Source: Flavobacterium sp. (GTDB taxonomy: Bacteria > Bacteroidota > Bacteroidia > Flavobacteriales > Flavobacteriaceae). Taken from it: a stretch of DNA of 64,000 nt. Of this stretch, positions 43,894-51,382 are shown piece after piece; position 1 is the first letter of the stretch; every line of letters begins with the position of its first letter. A program made the translations under genes and the position numbers. Location: assembly GCA_016787805.1 (NCBI GenBank), contig JAEUTY010000024.1:1-64000 (forward strand), written 5' to 3'. The notes below the pieces were generated by a model. The model was not told the origin of the DNA and ran no database searches. It saw nothing but the letters and a program-made list of their open reading frames with translations.

Positions 43894-44523
43894 ATGGACA
43901 TAGAAAAAGTATTCAAAAACAACGAAAAATGGATTGCTCAAAAGCTCTCTGTTGACCCAAATTATTTCGAAAATTTATCAAAAGGACAAAGTCCTGATAT
44001 TCTGTACATTGGTTGTTCCGATAGTCGCGTAACTGCCGAAGATTTGATGGGCGTTGAACCGGGTGAAGTATTTGTACACCGCAACATCGCCAACATGGTG
44101 ATTAGCATCGATTTGAATGTGATGTCGGTGTTGAACTACGCTGTTCGCCATTTAAAAGTGAATCATGTGGTAGTATGTGGTCATTATTTTTGTGGTGGAG
44201 TAAAAGCAGCAATGCAAGCCCAAGATATGGGAATTTTGAATCCGTGGTTGCGCAACATACGCGATGTGTATCGTTTGCATAAAGAAGAATTGAACTCAAT
44301 TACAGACGAAAACCTTCGTTACAATCGTTTGGTAGAGTTGAATGTACAAGAACAATGTGTAAATTTAATTAAAACCGCCGCCATTCAAGAAGCGTATAAA
44401 GAGCGTGGTTTGCAAGTTCATGGCTGGGTTTTCGATATTCATTCGGGTAAACTCATCGACTTAAAAATTGATTTTCCAAAAGTGTTGAAAGACATTATGG
44501 AGATTTATGATTTGGGCCAGTAA
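43894..44523 (+). CDS. beta-class carbonic anhydrase
   Basis: Interconverts CO2 and bicarbonate. The 209-residue protein has the zinc ligands Cys and Asp of 'IGCSDSRVTAEDL' near residue 40 and His/Cys of 'VVCGHYFCGGVKAAM' near 95, giving the Cys2-His-Asp site of beta carbonic anhydrases, and the 'HRNIANMV' motif. Length is normal. It stands alone between the Fnr-like gene's terminator and an inverted repeat. Bicarbonate supply for carboxylases is the likely role. Confidence 0.96.
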   Translation: MDIEKVFKNNEKWIAQKLSVDPNYFENLSKGQSPDILYIGCSDSRVTAEDLMGVEPGEVFVHRNIANMVISIDLNVMSVLNYAVRHLKVNHVVVCGHYFCGGVKAAMQAQDMGILNPWLRNIRDVYRLHKEELNSITDENLRYNRLVELNVQEQCVNLIKTAAIQEAYKERGLQVHGWVFDIHSGKLIDLKIDFPKVLKDIMEIYDLGQ

Positions 44524-44541
44524 ATTAGACTAAAACAACTG

Positions 44542-44586
44542 ATTCTTGTTGTTAGTTATTGAATTTTGCCAATTAACAACAAGAAT
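44542..44586. terminator. inverted repeat between convergent genes
   Basis: ATTCTTGTTGTTA (44542-44554) and TAACAACAAGAAT (44574-44586) are perfect 13-bp arms with a 19-nt loop. It lies exactly between the ends of the carbonic anhydrase and monooxygenase-like genes, so it may stop transcription both ways, but no T-run is present. Confidence 0.55.
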
Positions 44587-44600
44587 TATTTCCTAAACAT

Positions 44601-44900
44601 TCATTTAAAAGAATATTCACGCTCAACCAAAGCAATTCGAACCGTGTAATTTTGGTACCAAGTGGATTGTCCTTTTTGTTGCGCTTCGAGATGGTCGAGA
44701 TGGTTTTTCCAGTTTTTGATAGAAGCTAAATCGCGCCAATAGGAAACAGTAATTCCAACTTCATTTCTCGCTGACTCAACTCCCAAAAAACCATCTTGTT
44801 GTTGGGCTAATTCGACCATTTTAGTCGCCATTTCGGCATAACCATCATCTACAGCAGTTCGGGTTGACGTAAAAATAACGGCGTAATAAGGTAGTTTCAT
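44601..44900 (-). CDS. antibiotic biosynthesis monooxygenase (ABM) domain protein
   Basis: A 99-residue ferredoxin-like dimeric alpha/beta-barrel protein. 'YYAVIFTSTRT', 'MATKMVELAQQQDGFLGVESARNEVGITVSYWRDLASIKNWKNHLDHLEAQ' and the closing 'WYQNYTVRIALVEREY' fit the ABM superfamily; the 'GITVSYWRDLASIKNWK' block is characteristic of stand-alone members. Substrate unknown; such proteins may be heme- or quinone-related oxygenases or merely bind small molecules. The gene is 66 bp downstream of mazG, with a duplicated mazG tail in the spacer. Confidence 0.88.
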   Translation of the reverse strand: MKLPYYAVIFTSTRTAVDDGYAEMATKMVELAQQQDGFLGVESARNEVGITVSYWRDLASIKNWKNHLDHLEAQQKGQSTWYQNYTVRIALVEREYSFK

Positions 44901-44901
44901 A

Positions 44902-44931
44902 TTATAGTTTTTTCGCTTCTTCCCAAAATTT
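44902..44931 (-). pseudogene. duplicated mazG 3' end remnant
   Basis: On the minus strand, 44931 to 44902 reads KFWEEAKKL followed by a TAA stop. The mazG product ends VFWEEAKRLPK. The shared DNA core TTCGCTTCTTCCCAAAA is 17 bp. A 7-bp hairpin GAAAATC/GATTTTC (44940-44956) lies between the remnant and the real mazG stop. It looks like a leftover mazG tail from a duplication or insertion event. Confidence 0.5.
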
Positions 44932-44966
44932 TAATATCTGAAAATCAAAGATTTTCGAATTACTGT

Positions 44967-45746
44967 TTATTTAGGAAGACGCTTCGCTTCTTCCCAAAAA
45001 ACATCCATTTCAGCTAACGTCATATCAGCCAATGGTTTTCCGAGTTCGTTGGCTTTACTTTCTAAGTATTGAAAACGTTTGATGAACTTTTTATTGGTAC
45101 GTTCCAAAGCATCCTCAGGATTGACCTTTAAAAACCGAGCGTAATTGATCATGGAAAATAACACATCGCCAAACTCAGCTTCAATTTTGTCTTGATTTCC
45201 AGCGCTGACTTCGGTTTGGAGTTCGTTTAATTCTTCTTGAACTTTGTCCCAAACTTGATGCGGTTCTTCCCAATCAAATCCAACACCTTTTACTTTGTCT
45301 TGAATGCGACTCGCTTTGACTAAGGCAGGCAAACCTTTGGGAACGCCTTCCAAAACCGATTTTTTTCCTTCTTTTAACTTGAGTTTTTCCCAATTTTGTT
45401 TGACTTCTTCTTCATCAGCAACCACTACATCACCATAAATATGTGGATGACGATGAATGAGTTTGTCACAAATTTCGTTGGCCACATCAGCCATGTCAAA
45501 ATCGTTGGTTTCACTTCCTATTTTGGCATAAAAAACAATATGCAATAGCAAATCGCCCAACTCTTTCTTGATTTCCTGCAAATCGTTATTCAAAATCGCA
45601 TCGCCCAATTCATAGGTTTCTTCAATGGTAAGATGGCGTAAACTTTCGAGCGTTTGCTTTTTGTCCCATGGACATTTGGCTCGTAAATCGTCCATAATAT
45701 CGAGTAAGCGATTAAAGGCATTGAGTTGGTCTTGGCGGGAATTCAT
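44967..45746 (-). CDS. mazG: nucleoside triphosphate pyrophosphohydrolase MazG
   Basis: MazG hydrolyses nucleoside triphosphates to monophosphates and diphosphate, cleaning the pool of abnormal nucleotides. The 259-residue protein has two MazG domains: 'CPWDKKQTLESLRHLTIEETYELGDAI' with 'EIKKELGDLLLHIVFYAKI' (the EExxE and ExxD metal sites), and a second with 'EAEFGDVLFSMINYARFLKVNPEDALERTNKKF'. Length is normal for full MazG. The last residues 'FWEEAKRLPK' are partly repeated downstream. Confidence 0.96.
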   Translation of the reverse strand: MNSRQDQLNAFNRLLDIMDDLRAKCPWDKKQTLESLRHLTIEETYELGDAILNNDLQEIKKELGDLLLHIVFYAKIGSETNDFDMADVANEICDKLIHRHPHIYGDVVVADEEEVKQNWEKLKLKEGKKSVLEGVPKGLPALVKASRIQDKVKGVGFDWEEPHQVWDKVQEELNELQTEVSAGNQDKIEAEFGDVLFSMINYARFLKVNPEDALERTNKKFIKRFQYLESKANELGKPLADMTLAEMDVFWEEAKRLPK

Positions 45747-45769
45747 GGTTATTATTTTGAATGAAGAAT

Positions 45770-45925
45770 TTTAAATTTTAAATTAAATCACAAATCACAA
45801 AAATCAAACTACAAATAAATTCAAATGTTCAATATATAAATTCTAAAAACTACTTTGTTTAGAATTTTACTGTTTGGATTTGGTTTTTATTTGTTTTTTG
45901 GAAATTGCTTTTTGGAATTTACACT
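45770..45925. repeat. AT-rich spacer with short-word repeats
   Basis: Between mazG and the DUF5606 terminator the DNA is made of related words: AATTTTAAATTTTAAATT, CACAAATCACAAAAATC, then TTTGGATTTGG, TTTTTTGGAAATTG and TTTTTGGAATTTA. The left part reads mostly as CAAAT-type words and the right part as their complement, so weak pairing across the spacer is possible. No frame or promoter is clear. Confidence 0.45.
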
Positions 45926-45930
45926 CGCAA

Positions 45931-45969
45931 AAATAAAAAATCCTGTCACTTCAATGCAGCAACAGGATG
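45931..45969 (-). terminator. terminator of the DUF5606 gene
   Basis: On the minus strand ATCCTGTTGCTGCA-TTGA-AGTGACAGGAT forms an imperfect stem followed by TTTTTTATTTTT, about 24 bp after the DUF5606 stop. Confidence 0.82.
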
Positions 45970-45992
45970 TATAGTTATAAAAAAGTAATTAA

Positions 45993-46496
45993 CTATTTTT
46001 TAGTTTTTGTACTTTTCTCTTTAGGTTCTTTTTTGGTTTCTTTCTTAGCTTCTTTTTTTACCTCTTCTACCACTTCTTCTTTAATAGCTTCTGCATTAGC
46101 CACTTTTGGTTCTTCTTTAGAAACCAAACCTTTAGCTTGCAAAATATTGTACCAATTGATTACTTTTTTGATATCAGAAGCATAGACTCTTTCTTGATCA
46201 TAATCGGGAACAACGCTAGCAAAATAAGCAATTAATTTTGCGTTATCTTCTTTATGAGAAATGGCTTGGCCTTCATTTTCTTTTACTGCAATAGCGCGCA
46301 TGATGTCGGCCAATGGTTTTTCTTCGCTGTACGTATACATTGAAATTTCGGAAAGTAAACTTACATTACTTCGCATCCCAACTGTAATCTTTTTTCCATC
46401 CATTAACGATTCAGCAACAAATCCTGATCGTGTTTGTAATTTTAATTCGTATAAACCTGGTTTTCCAGAAATGGCTAATATTTTTTCTACATTCAT
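45993..46496 (-). CDS. DUF5606 family protein
   Basis: A 167-residue protein whose first 130 residues form the DUF5606 domain, recognised by 'EKILAISGKPGLYELKLQTRSGFVAESLMDGKK' and 'SEISMYTYSEEKPLADIMRAI'. The last 35 residues are a Lys/Glu repeat tail ('EVVEEVKKEAKKETKKEPKEK'), likely disordered. Function unknown. The family is confined to Bacteroidota as far as I know, typically next to def and mazG, as here. Perhaps nucleic-acid related, judging only by the basic tail. Confidence 0.88.
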   Translation of the reverse strand: MNVEKILAISGKPGLYELKLQTRSGFVAESLMDGKKITVGMRSNVSLLSEISMYTYSEEKPLADIMRAIAVKENEGQAISHKEDNAKLIAYFASVVPDYDQERVYASDIKKVINWYNILQAKGLVSKEEPKVANAEAIKEEVVEEVKKEAKKETKKEPKEKSTKTKK

Positions 46497-46524
46497 TAGT
46501 ACTAATTATTTTAAGCGGTGGCAA

Positions 46525-46646
46525 ATATATAGAATTTAAATTCCAAAAAGCAAATTCAAAAATCAAATTTCAATTGCAATATCAAACTTCAAATTTAAAA
46601 CCTATTTTGCTATTGTTATTGAATTTTGTTATTGTCATTGCTATTG
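46525..46646. repeat. CAATNN / NNATTG hexamer spacer
   Basis: The spacer upstream of DUF5606 has a left part with AAAAATCAAATTTCAATTGCAA and CAATATCAAAC, and a right part of hexamers TATTGC, TATTGT, TATTGA, TATTGTC, ATTGCTATTGTTATT. The second part is complementary in style to the first, as in the spacers at 374-494 and 62001-62124. Confidence 0.65.
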
Positions 46647-47231
46647 TTATTTCTTCAAGTTGGCTAATTTCATTCGGTAATCAGGACGAAATTTGCCTTC
46701 CATGATATTTTGAAGTTTTTTCTTGATTAATGTTTTTTTCAAAAGAGCGATTTTATCGGTAAACAAAATACCTTCTATATGATCGTATTCGTGTTGAATG
46801 ACTCGTGCAATTAAACCATTGTAAGTAGCTGTTTTTTTATTGAAATTAGCATCGTAATATTCAATAGTAATTTGCTCATGGCGGTACACATCTTCTCTAA
46901 CTTCTGGAATGCTCAAACAACCTTCGTTAAACGCCCATTCTTCACCTTCTTCTTTCAACATTTTGGCATTGATAAAAACTTCTTTAAAGTTCTTCAATTG
47001 TTCGGCTTCAGCTGGAGTCAAATCGTCACTATCACTCAAAGGTTCAGTATCAAGGATGAACAAACGAATCGGCAAACCAATTTGTGGAGCGGCCAATCCT
47101 AAACCATAAGCATTGTACATGGTGTCGTACATGTTCGCAATCAATTCCTTTAAATTAGGATAGTCTGGCGTAATGTCTTCGGCAACTTTTCGTAAAACGG
47201 CTTCACCGTAACCGTAAATAGGTAATATCAT
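46647..47231 (-). CDS. def: peptide deformylase
   Basis: Def removes the formyl group from the N-terminal Met of new proteins. The 194-residue protein has all three motifs: 'GLAAPQIG' near residue 51, 'EGCLSIPEVREDV' with the metal Cys, and 'VIQHEYDHIEGILFTD' with the HExxH metal-binding helix (here HEYDH). I start at ATG 47231 ('MILPIYGYG'), where the family begins; the upstream in-frame Met would add nine untypical residues. It sits between DUF5606 and mqo. Confidence 0.97.
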   Translation of the reverse strand: MILPIYGYGEAVLRKVAEDITPDYPNLKELIANMYDTMYNAYGLGLAAPQIGLPIRLFILDTEPLSDSDDLTPAEAEQLKNFKEVFINAKMLKEEGEEWAFNEGCLSIPEVREDVYRHEQITIEYYDANFNKKTATYNGLIARVIQHEYDHIEGILFTDKIALLKKTLIKKKLQNIMEGKFRPDYRMKLANLKK

Positions 47232-47319
47232 TGTGTGCAATTCTGAAATTATTGGCAAAAGTAATCAAAAAAAGAAATAGTTTCGAGTTTGAAAACGATT
47301 GTTAGTTGATTTTCGTATG

Positions 47320-48813
47320 TTATGGTTTTAGTAATTGTAGTGTTTGACGAATCATTTGTTTAACTTTGAAATTCAATTCAGGGTTATCGTTCAACGATTG
47401 TCCATAAGATGGAATCATCGTTTTCAATTTTTTTTGCCAATCTTCGGATAACATTTGTGAAGAAAAACAACTGGAAAGAATTTCCAGCATAATAGAAACT
47501 GCGGTTGAAGCTCCTGGCGATGCACCAAGTAAGCAAGCTAAACTTCCGTCTTCAGAGTGTATGATTTCAGTTCCAAATTCGAGAATTCCGCCTTCTTCTT
47601 CGTCTTTTTTGATGACTTGAACACGTTGACCTGCTTCCAACAAAATCCAATCTTCTGATTGTGCATTTGGAAAATATTCTTTTAAAGCTTCCATTCGCTC
47701 TTCTTGCGATTGCATCACTTGTTCAATTAAATATTTGGTAAGTGGAATGTTGTTCCAACCCGCGTACAACATCGGTTTTATATTATCAAATTCAATCGAT
47801 TTGATTAAATCCAAATAGGAACCTTTCTTTAAAAATTTGGTTGAAAATCCAGCAAATGGCCCAAATAACAACTCTTTTTTTCCATTAATAATGCGTGTAT
47901 CCAAATGCGGAACCGACATTGGTGGCGAACCAACGCTAGCTTTTCCGTAGACTTTTGCTTGGTGTTGAGCGATGATGGCTTCATTAGTACATTTCAACCA
48001 TTGTCCACTTACTGGAAATCCGCCATAACCTTCACCTTCTTTGATTTCAGCTTTGTCTAACAACAATAATGAAGCGCCACCAGCGCCAATAAATACAAAT
48101 TTAGATCTGGTTTTAATCTTCAATTTAGAGGCTAAATCTTTTACTTTTAATCGCCAAATTTGATCTTTTTTTTGCTTTAGCTTTCGAACTTCGTGATTGT
48201 AATGAATCGAAACTCCTTCTTGCTTTGAAAGGTAATTCAGTAAACTTTTGGTTAGTTCGCCAAAATCAACATCCGTTCCATCTTCCACATAGGTTGCAGC
48301 TACAGGAATTGCTTCACTCCTATTTTGCATCACCAAAGGCATCCAATAGTTCAATTGATTGGCTTCGGTCGAAAATTGCATATCGCTGAACAATAAATTC
48401 GACTGCATGGCTTCAAATCGTTTCTTCAAAAAAGCAACATTTTGTTCGCCAAAAACGGCACTCAAATGCGGAATTCGATGAATAAACGCTTCAGGATTTG
48501 GCAGTTTGTCATTAGCAACCAAATAACTCCAAAACTGTCTTGATACTTCAAAACTTTCAGCAATTTTGATGGCTTTTTTAGTATTAATCGTGCCATCTGG
48601 ATTTTCGGGTGTATAATTGAGTTCACAAAAAGCCGAATGTCCAGTTCCTGCGTTATTCCAAGCCGACGAACTTTCTTCTGCAGGTTGATTGAGTCGCTCG
48701 TAAATTTCAATTGTAAGTTGCGGATTGAGTTCTTTCAATAAAACGCCCAGAGTAGCGCTCATGATTCCGGCTCCAATTAAAACTATATCGGTATTTACTT
48801 TTGGTTTTTCCAT
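47320..48813 (-). CDS. mqo: malate:quinone oxidoreductase
   Basis: Mqo oxidises malate to oxaloacetate with FAD and passes electrons to the quinone pool, a membrane-associated TCA-cycle step. The 497-residue protein has the FAD-binding start 'IVLIGAGIMSATLGVLLKEL', 'SSAWNNAGTGHSAFCELNYTPE', 'PHLDTRIINGKKELLFGPFAGFSTKFLK' and the C-terminal 'CLLGASPGASTAVSIMLEIL', all typical of bacterial Mqo. It begins 1 bp after ruvX and ends about 90 bp before def. In relatives I recall ruvX and def standing side by side, so mqo may be an insert into that pair. Confidence 0.96.
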   Translation of the reverse strand: MEKPKVNTDIVLIGAGIMSATLGVLLKELNPQLTIEIYERLNQPAEESSSAWNNAGTGHSAFCELNYTPENPDGTINTKKAIKIAESFEVSRQFWSYLVANDKLPNPEAFIHRIPHLSAVFGEQNVAFLKKRFEAMQSNLLFSDMQFSTEANQLNYWMPLVMQNRSEAIPVAATYVEDGTDVDFGELTKSLLNYLSKQEGVSIHYNHEVRKLKQKKDQIWRLKVKDLASKLKIKTRSKFVFIGAGGASLLLLDKAEIKEGEGYGGFPVSGQWLKCTNEAIIAQHQAKVYGKASVGSPPMSVPHLDTRIINGKKELLFGPFAGFSTKFLKKGSYLDLIKSIEFDNIKPMLYAGWNNIPLTKYLIEQVMQSQEERMEALKEYFPNAQSEDWILLEAGQRVQVIKKDEEEGGILEFGTEIIHSEDGSLACLLGASPGASTAVSIMLEILSSCFSSQMLSEDWQKKLKTMIPSYGQSLNDNPELNFKVKQMIRQTLQLLKP

Positions 48814-48814
48814 G

Positions 48815-49231
48815 TTAAAACATTTTTCGGCTCAAATAATCTTGCAATAGTATCGTGGCAGCAATTTCGTCAATCAAAGCTTTGTTCTGACGTTGCTTCT
48901 TTTTTAAACCGCTATCAATCATGGTTTGGAATGCCATTTTGGAAGTAAAACGTTCGTCCACTCTTTCCACTTTCATATCCGGAAATTCCTTGGTGAATTT
49001 TTCTACAAATTGTTCTATAATAGCAGCACTTTCAGAAGGTTGGCCGTTCATTTGTTTGGGTTCGCCAATGAGCACTTTAGACACATTTTCATTTGAAAAG
49101 TAGTCTTTTAAAAAAGTAATTATCGTTTCAGAAGGCACTGTAGTCAAACCCGAAGCAATGATTTGCAATTCGTCGGTAACCGCAATTCCTGTTCGTTTAA
49201 TTCCGTAATCAATCGCAAGGATTCGAGCCAT
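48815..49231 (-). CDS. ruvX: Holliday junction resolvase-like protein RuvX (YqgF)
   Basis: RuvX is an RNase H-fold nuclease involved in rRNA processing and proposed as a Holliday junction resolvase. The 138-residue protein has 'ILAIDYGIKRTGIAVTDE' with the first catalytic Asp, 'VLIGEPKQMNGQPSESA', 'VERVDERFTSKMA' with the second acidic site, and 'IDEIAATILLQDYL' with the third. Length is normal. First gene of the ruvX-mqo-def run. Confidence 0.95.
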   Translation of the reverse strand: MARILAIDYGIKRTGIAVTDELQIIASGLTTVPSETIITFLKDYFSNENVSKVLIGEPKQMNGQPSESAAIIEQFVEKFTKEFPDMKVERVDERFTSKMAFQTMIDSGLKKKQRQNKALIDEIAATILLQDYLSRKMF

Positions 49232-49245
49232 AACTTAGTTTTCTA

Positions 49246-49253
49246 CAAATATA
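49246..49253 (-). promoter_or_regulatory. TAnnTTTG promoter box for ruvX
   Basis: Minus-strand TATATTTG, 14 nt before the ruvX ATG, fits TAnnTTTG. A TTG lies 15 nt upstream, shorter than the usual 19. Confidence 0.5.
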
Positions 49254-49329
49254 ATGAGGATTTAATCTCAAACGAAAACTTGAAGCAAGTAATCCATTTT
49301 TTTTGATTAAATTTGATTTTTTGCTTTCA

Positions 49330-50217
49330 ATGAATAATTATTTGATCTACCTTATTTACGGAAATTCTGACTATTACAACGAATTGTATTATTCCTTGTT
49401 ATCGTTTTATAAATTCCACTCGAATGAAGCTATTTCTGTTATTATTTATACTGATAATGAGAATTTTATAAAAGAACATTTCCCAAAAGAAATCATTATA
49501 AAATCAATTAATAAAGATAAACTTGCAAAATGGATTGGAACTACCAATTACATCTACAGAACAAAAGTAAAAGTGCTACAAGACGTTCACTCCAATTACA
49601 CTGGTCATTTTCTTTTTGTGGATACCGACACTTATTTTAAAAAGAACATTAACGAATTGTATGCAATTATTGCTCAAAATGGCGTTGTAATGGATTTATG
49701 TGAAGGAAAATTAGTTGACAATAATGGAGGAATAGCTCGAAAAGTAAAGCGTTTTTTGAAAAAACAAAATCAGTTTTCATTGCCATCTGATAGTGAAATG
49801 GTAACAATAAATGAACAATTCACTGTTTGGAATTCGGGCGTGATTGGTTTCAATTCAAATTTTTTAAAACTCCAACAAGTGGAAGAATTAGTTGATGCGT
49901 TCTATATAAAAAGTAAAATATTCATCGCCGAGCAAATTGGTTTTAATTATTATTTGCAACAATACAAAACGCCTTTTTCTGCTGAAGATTACATTCATCA
50001 TTATTGGTATTTCAAAGAATTTCGCGGTGTTTTAAAGCATTTTTTCAATCATTTCAACGATAAATCATTTGAAGAATTACAAAATGAAATAGAAAAAATC
50101 GATCCAAAACTATTGGCTCATGACAAAATTGAATATAAAAAACGTTCCTTTTTAAGTAAGCAATGGCGCAAAATATTCCTGGGAAGAAAGTGGAAAATTG
50201 CCGATTATAATTTGTAG
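49330..50217 (+). CDS. glycosyltransferase-like protein
   Basis: A 295-residue protein with a GT-A-like fold. 'YLIYLIYGNSDYYNELYYSLLSFYK' resembles the first strand and helix of family 8-type transferases, 'GHFLFVDTDTYFKKNINEL' holds a DxD metal motif, and 'NSGVIGFNSNF' is a usual acceptor-side motif. No signal peptide. I cannot assign the sugar. The ATG at 49330 is chosen because the longer frame starts with TTG nine codons earlier without support. It stands alone between ruvX and gcvT. Confidence 0.8.
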   Translation: MNNYLIYLIYGNSDYYNELYYSLLSFYKFHSNEAISVIIYTDNENFIKEHFPKEIIIKSINKDKLAKWIGTTNYIYRTKVKVLQDVHSNYTGHFLFVDTDTYFKKNINELYAIIAQNGVVMDLCEGKLVDNNGGIARKVKRFLKKQNQFSLPSDSEMVTINEQFTVWNSGVIGFNSNFLKLQQVEELVDAFYIKSKIFIAEQIGFNYYLQQYKTPFSAEDYIHHYWYFKEFRGVLKHFFNHFNDKSFEELQNEIEKIDPKLLAHDKIEYKKRSFLSKQWRKIFLGRKWKIADYNL

Positions 50218-50294
50218 ATATATAATTCGAAATCGTGTGCTTCTTTTGAGAAAAATTAAATAAATTAGCGCCTTAAATTTTATTATAAAACCAA

Positions 50295-51377
50295 ATGAAA
50301 AATACAGCTTTAACGCACATTCACGAAAGTTTAGGAGCAAAAATGGTTCCGTTTGCTGGATACAATATGCCAGTACAATACGAAGGAGTAAACGCAGAAC
50401 ACGAAACCGTTCGAAACGGAGTTGGAGTTTTTGATGTTTCTCACATGGGTGAATTTTTGTTGACTGGTGAAAATGCGTTGGCATTGATTCAAAAAGTAAC
50501 TTCCAATGATGCTTCTGTTTTAGAAATTGGAAAAGCACAATATTCGTGTTTGCCTAATAATGATGGCGGAATTGTAGATGATTTAATCGTTTACAGAATA
50601 AAAGAAGAACAATATTTATTGGTAGTGAATGCTTCCAATATTGATAAAGATTGGGATTGGATTTCGTCGCACAACGATTTGGGTGTTGAAATGAAAAACC
50701 TATCTGATAATTATTCGTTGTTGGCAATTCAAGGTCCGAAAGCGGTAGAAGCGATGCAATCATTGACTTCTGTAGACTTATCAGCCATCAAATATTACCA
50801 TTTTGAAGTAGCTGAATTTGCCGGAATTGAGCATGTAATTATTTCAGCAACAGGTTATACTGGTTCGGGTGGATTTGAAATTTACTGCAAAAACAGTGAA
50901 GTAGAACAAGTTTGGAACCGAGTTTTTGAAGCAGGTGCTGCTTTCGGAATCAAACCTATTGGTTTGGCTGCGCGTGATACTTTGCGTTTGGAAATGGGAT
51001 TTTGTTTGTATGGAAATGATATCAACGACACAACTTCACCTTTAGAAGCTGGTTTGGGTTGGATTACTAAATTTACCAAAGATTTTGTGAATTCAGAAAA
51101 CTTGAAAAAACAAAAAGAAGCTGGAGTATCTCGCAAATTAGTTGGTTTTGAATTGACTGAAAGAGGCATTCCGCGTCATGATTACCAAATTGTTGATGCG
51201 AATGGAAATGGCATAGGAATTGTGACATCAGGAACTATGGCTCCAACATTGGGTAAAGGAATTGGAATGGGTTATGTAACAACCGAATTTGCTGCAGTTG
51301 ATAGTGAAATTTATATCCAAATCAGAAACAACAAAGTGGCAGCAAAAGTGGTTAAAATGCCATTCTATAAAAAATGA
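50295..51377 (+). CDS. gcvT: aminomethyltransferase (glycine cleavage T protein)
   Basis: GcvT moves the one-carbon unit from lipoate-bound aminomethyl H protein to tetrahydrofolate, releasing ammonia. The 360-residue protein begins '[25 protein letters not shown]' and has '[17 protein letters not shown]' with the catalytic Asp region, '[13 protein letters not shown]', '[19 protein letters not shown]' and the C-terminal '[18 protein letters not shown]'. Length is normal. The other gcv genes are not nearby. A secreted protease gene starts 5 bp downstream. Confidence 0.97.
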   Translation: MKNTALTHIHESLGAKMVPFAGYNMPVQYEGVNAEHETVRNGVGVFDVSHMGEFLLTGENALALIQKVTSNDASVLEIGKAQYSCLPNNDGGIVDDLIVYRIKEEQYLLVVNASNIDKDWDWISSHNDLGVEMKNLSDNYSLLAIQGPKAVEAMQSLTSVDLSAIKYYHFEVAEFAGIEHVIISATGYTGSGGFEIYCKNSEVEQVWNRVFEAGAAFGIKPIGLAARDTLRLEMGFCLYGNDINDTTSPLEAGLGWITKFTKDFVNSENLKKQKEAGVSRKLVGFELTERGIPRHDYQIVDANGNGIGIVTSGTMAPTLGKGIGMGYVTTEFAAVDSEIYIQIRNNKVAAKVVKMPFYKK

Positions 51378-51382
51378 TTTAA

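Noticed and set aside
50218-50294. Glycine riboswitch upstream of gcvT
   Set aside because: The spacer is only 77 bp, AT-rich, and has none of the conserved GGA/CUG elements of a glycine aptamer.
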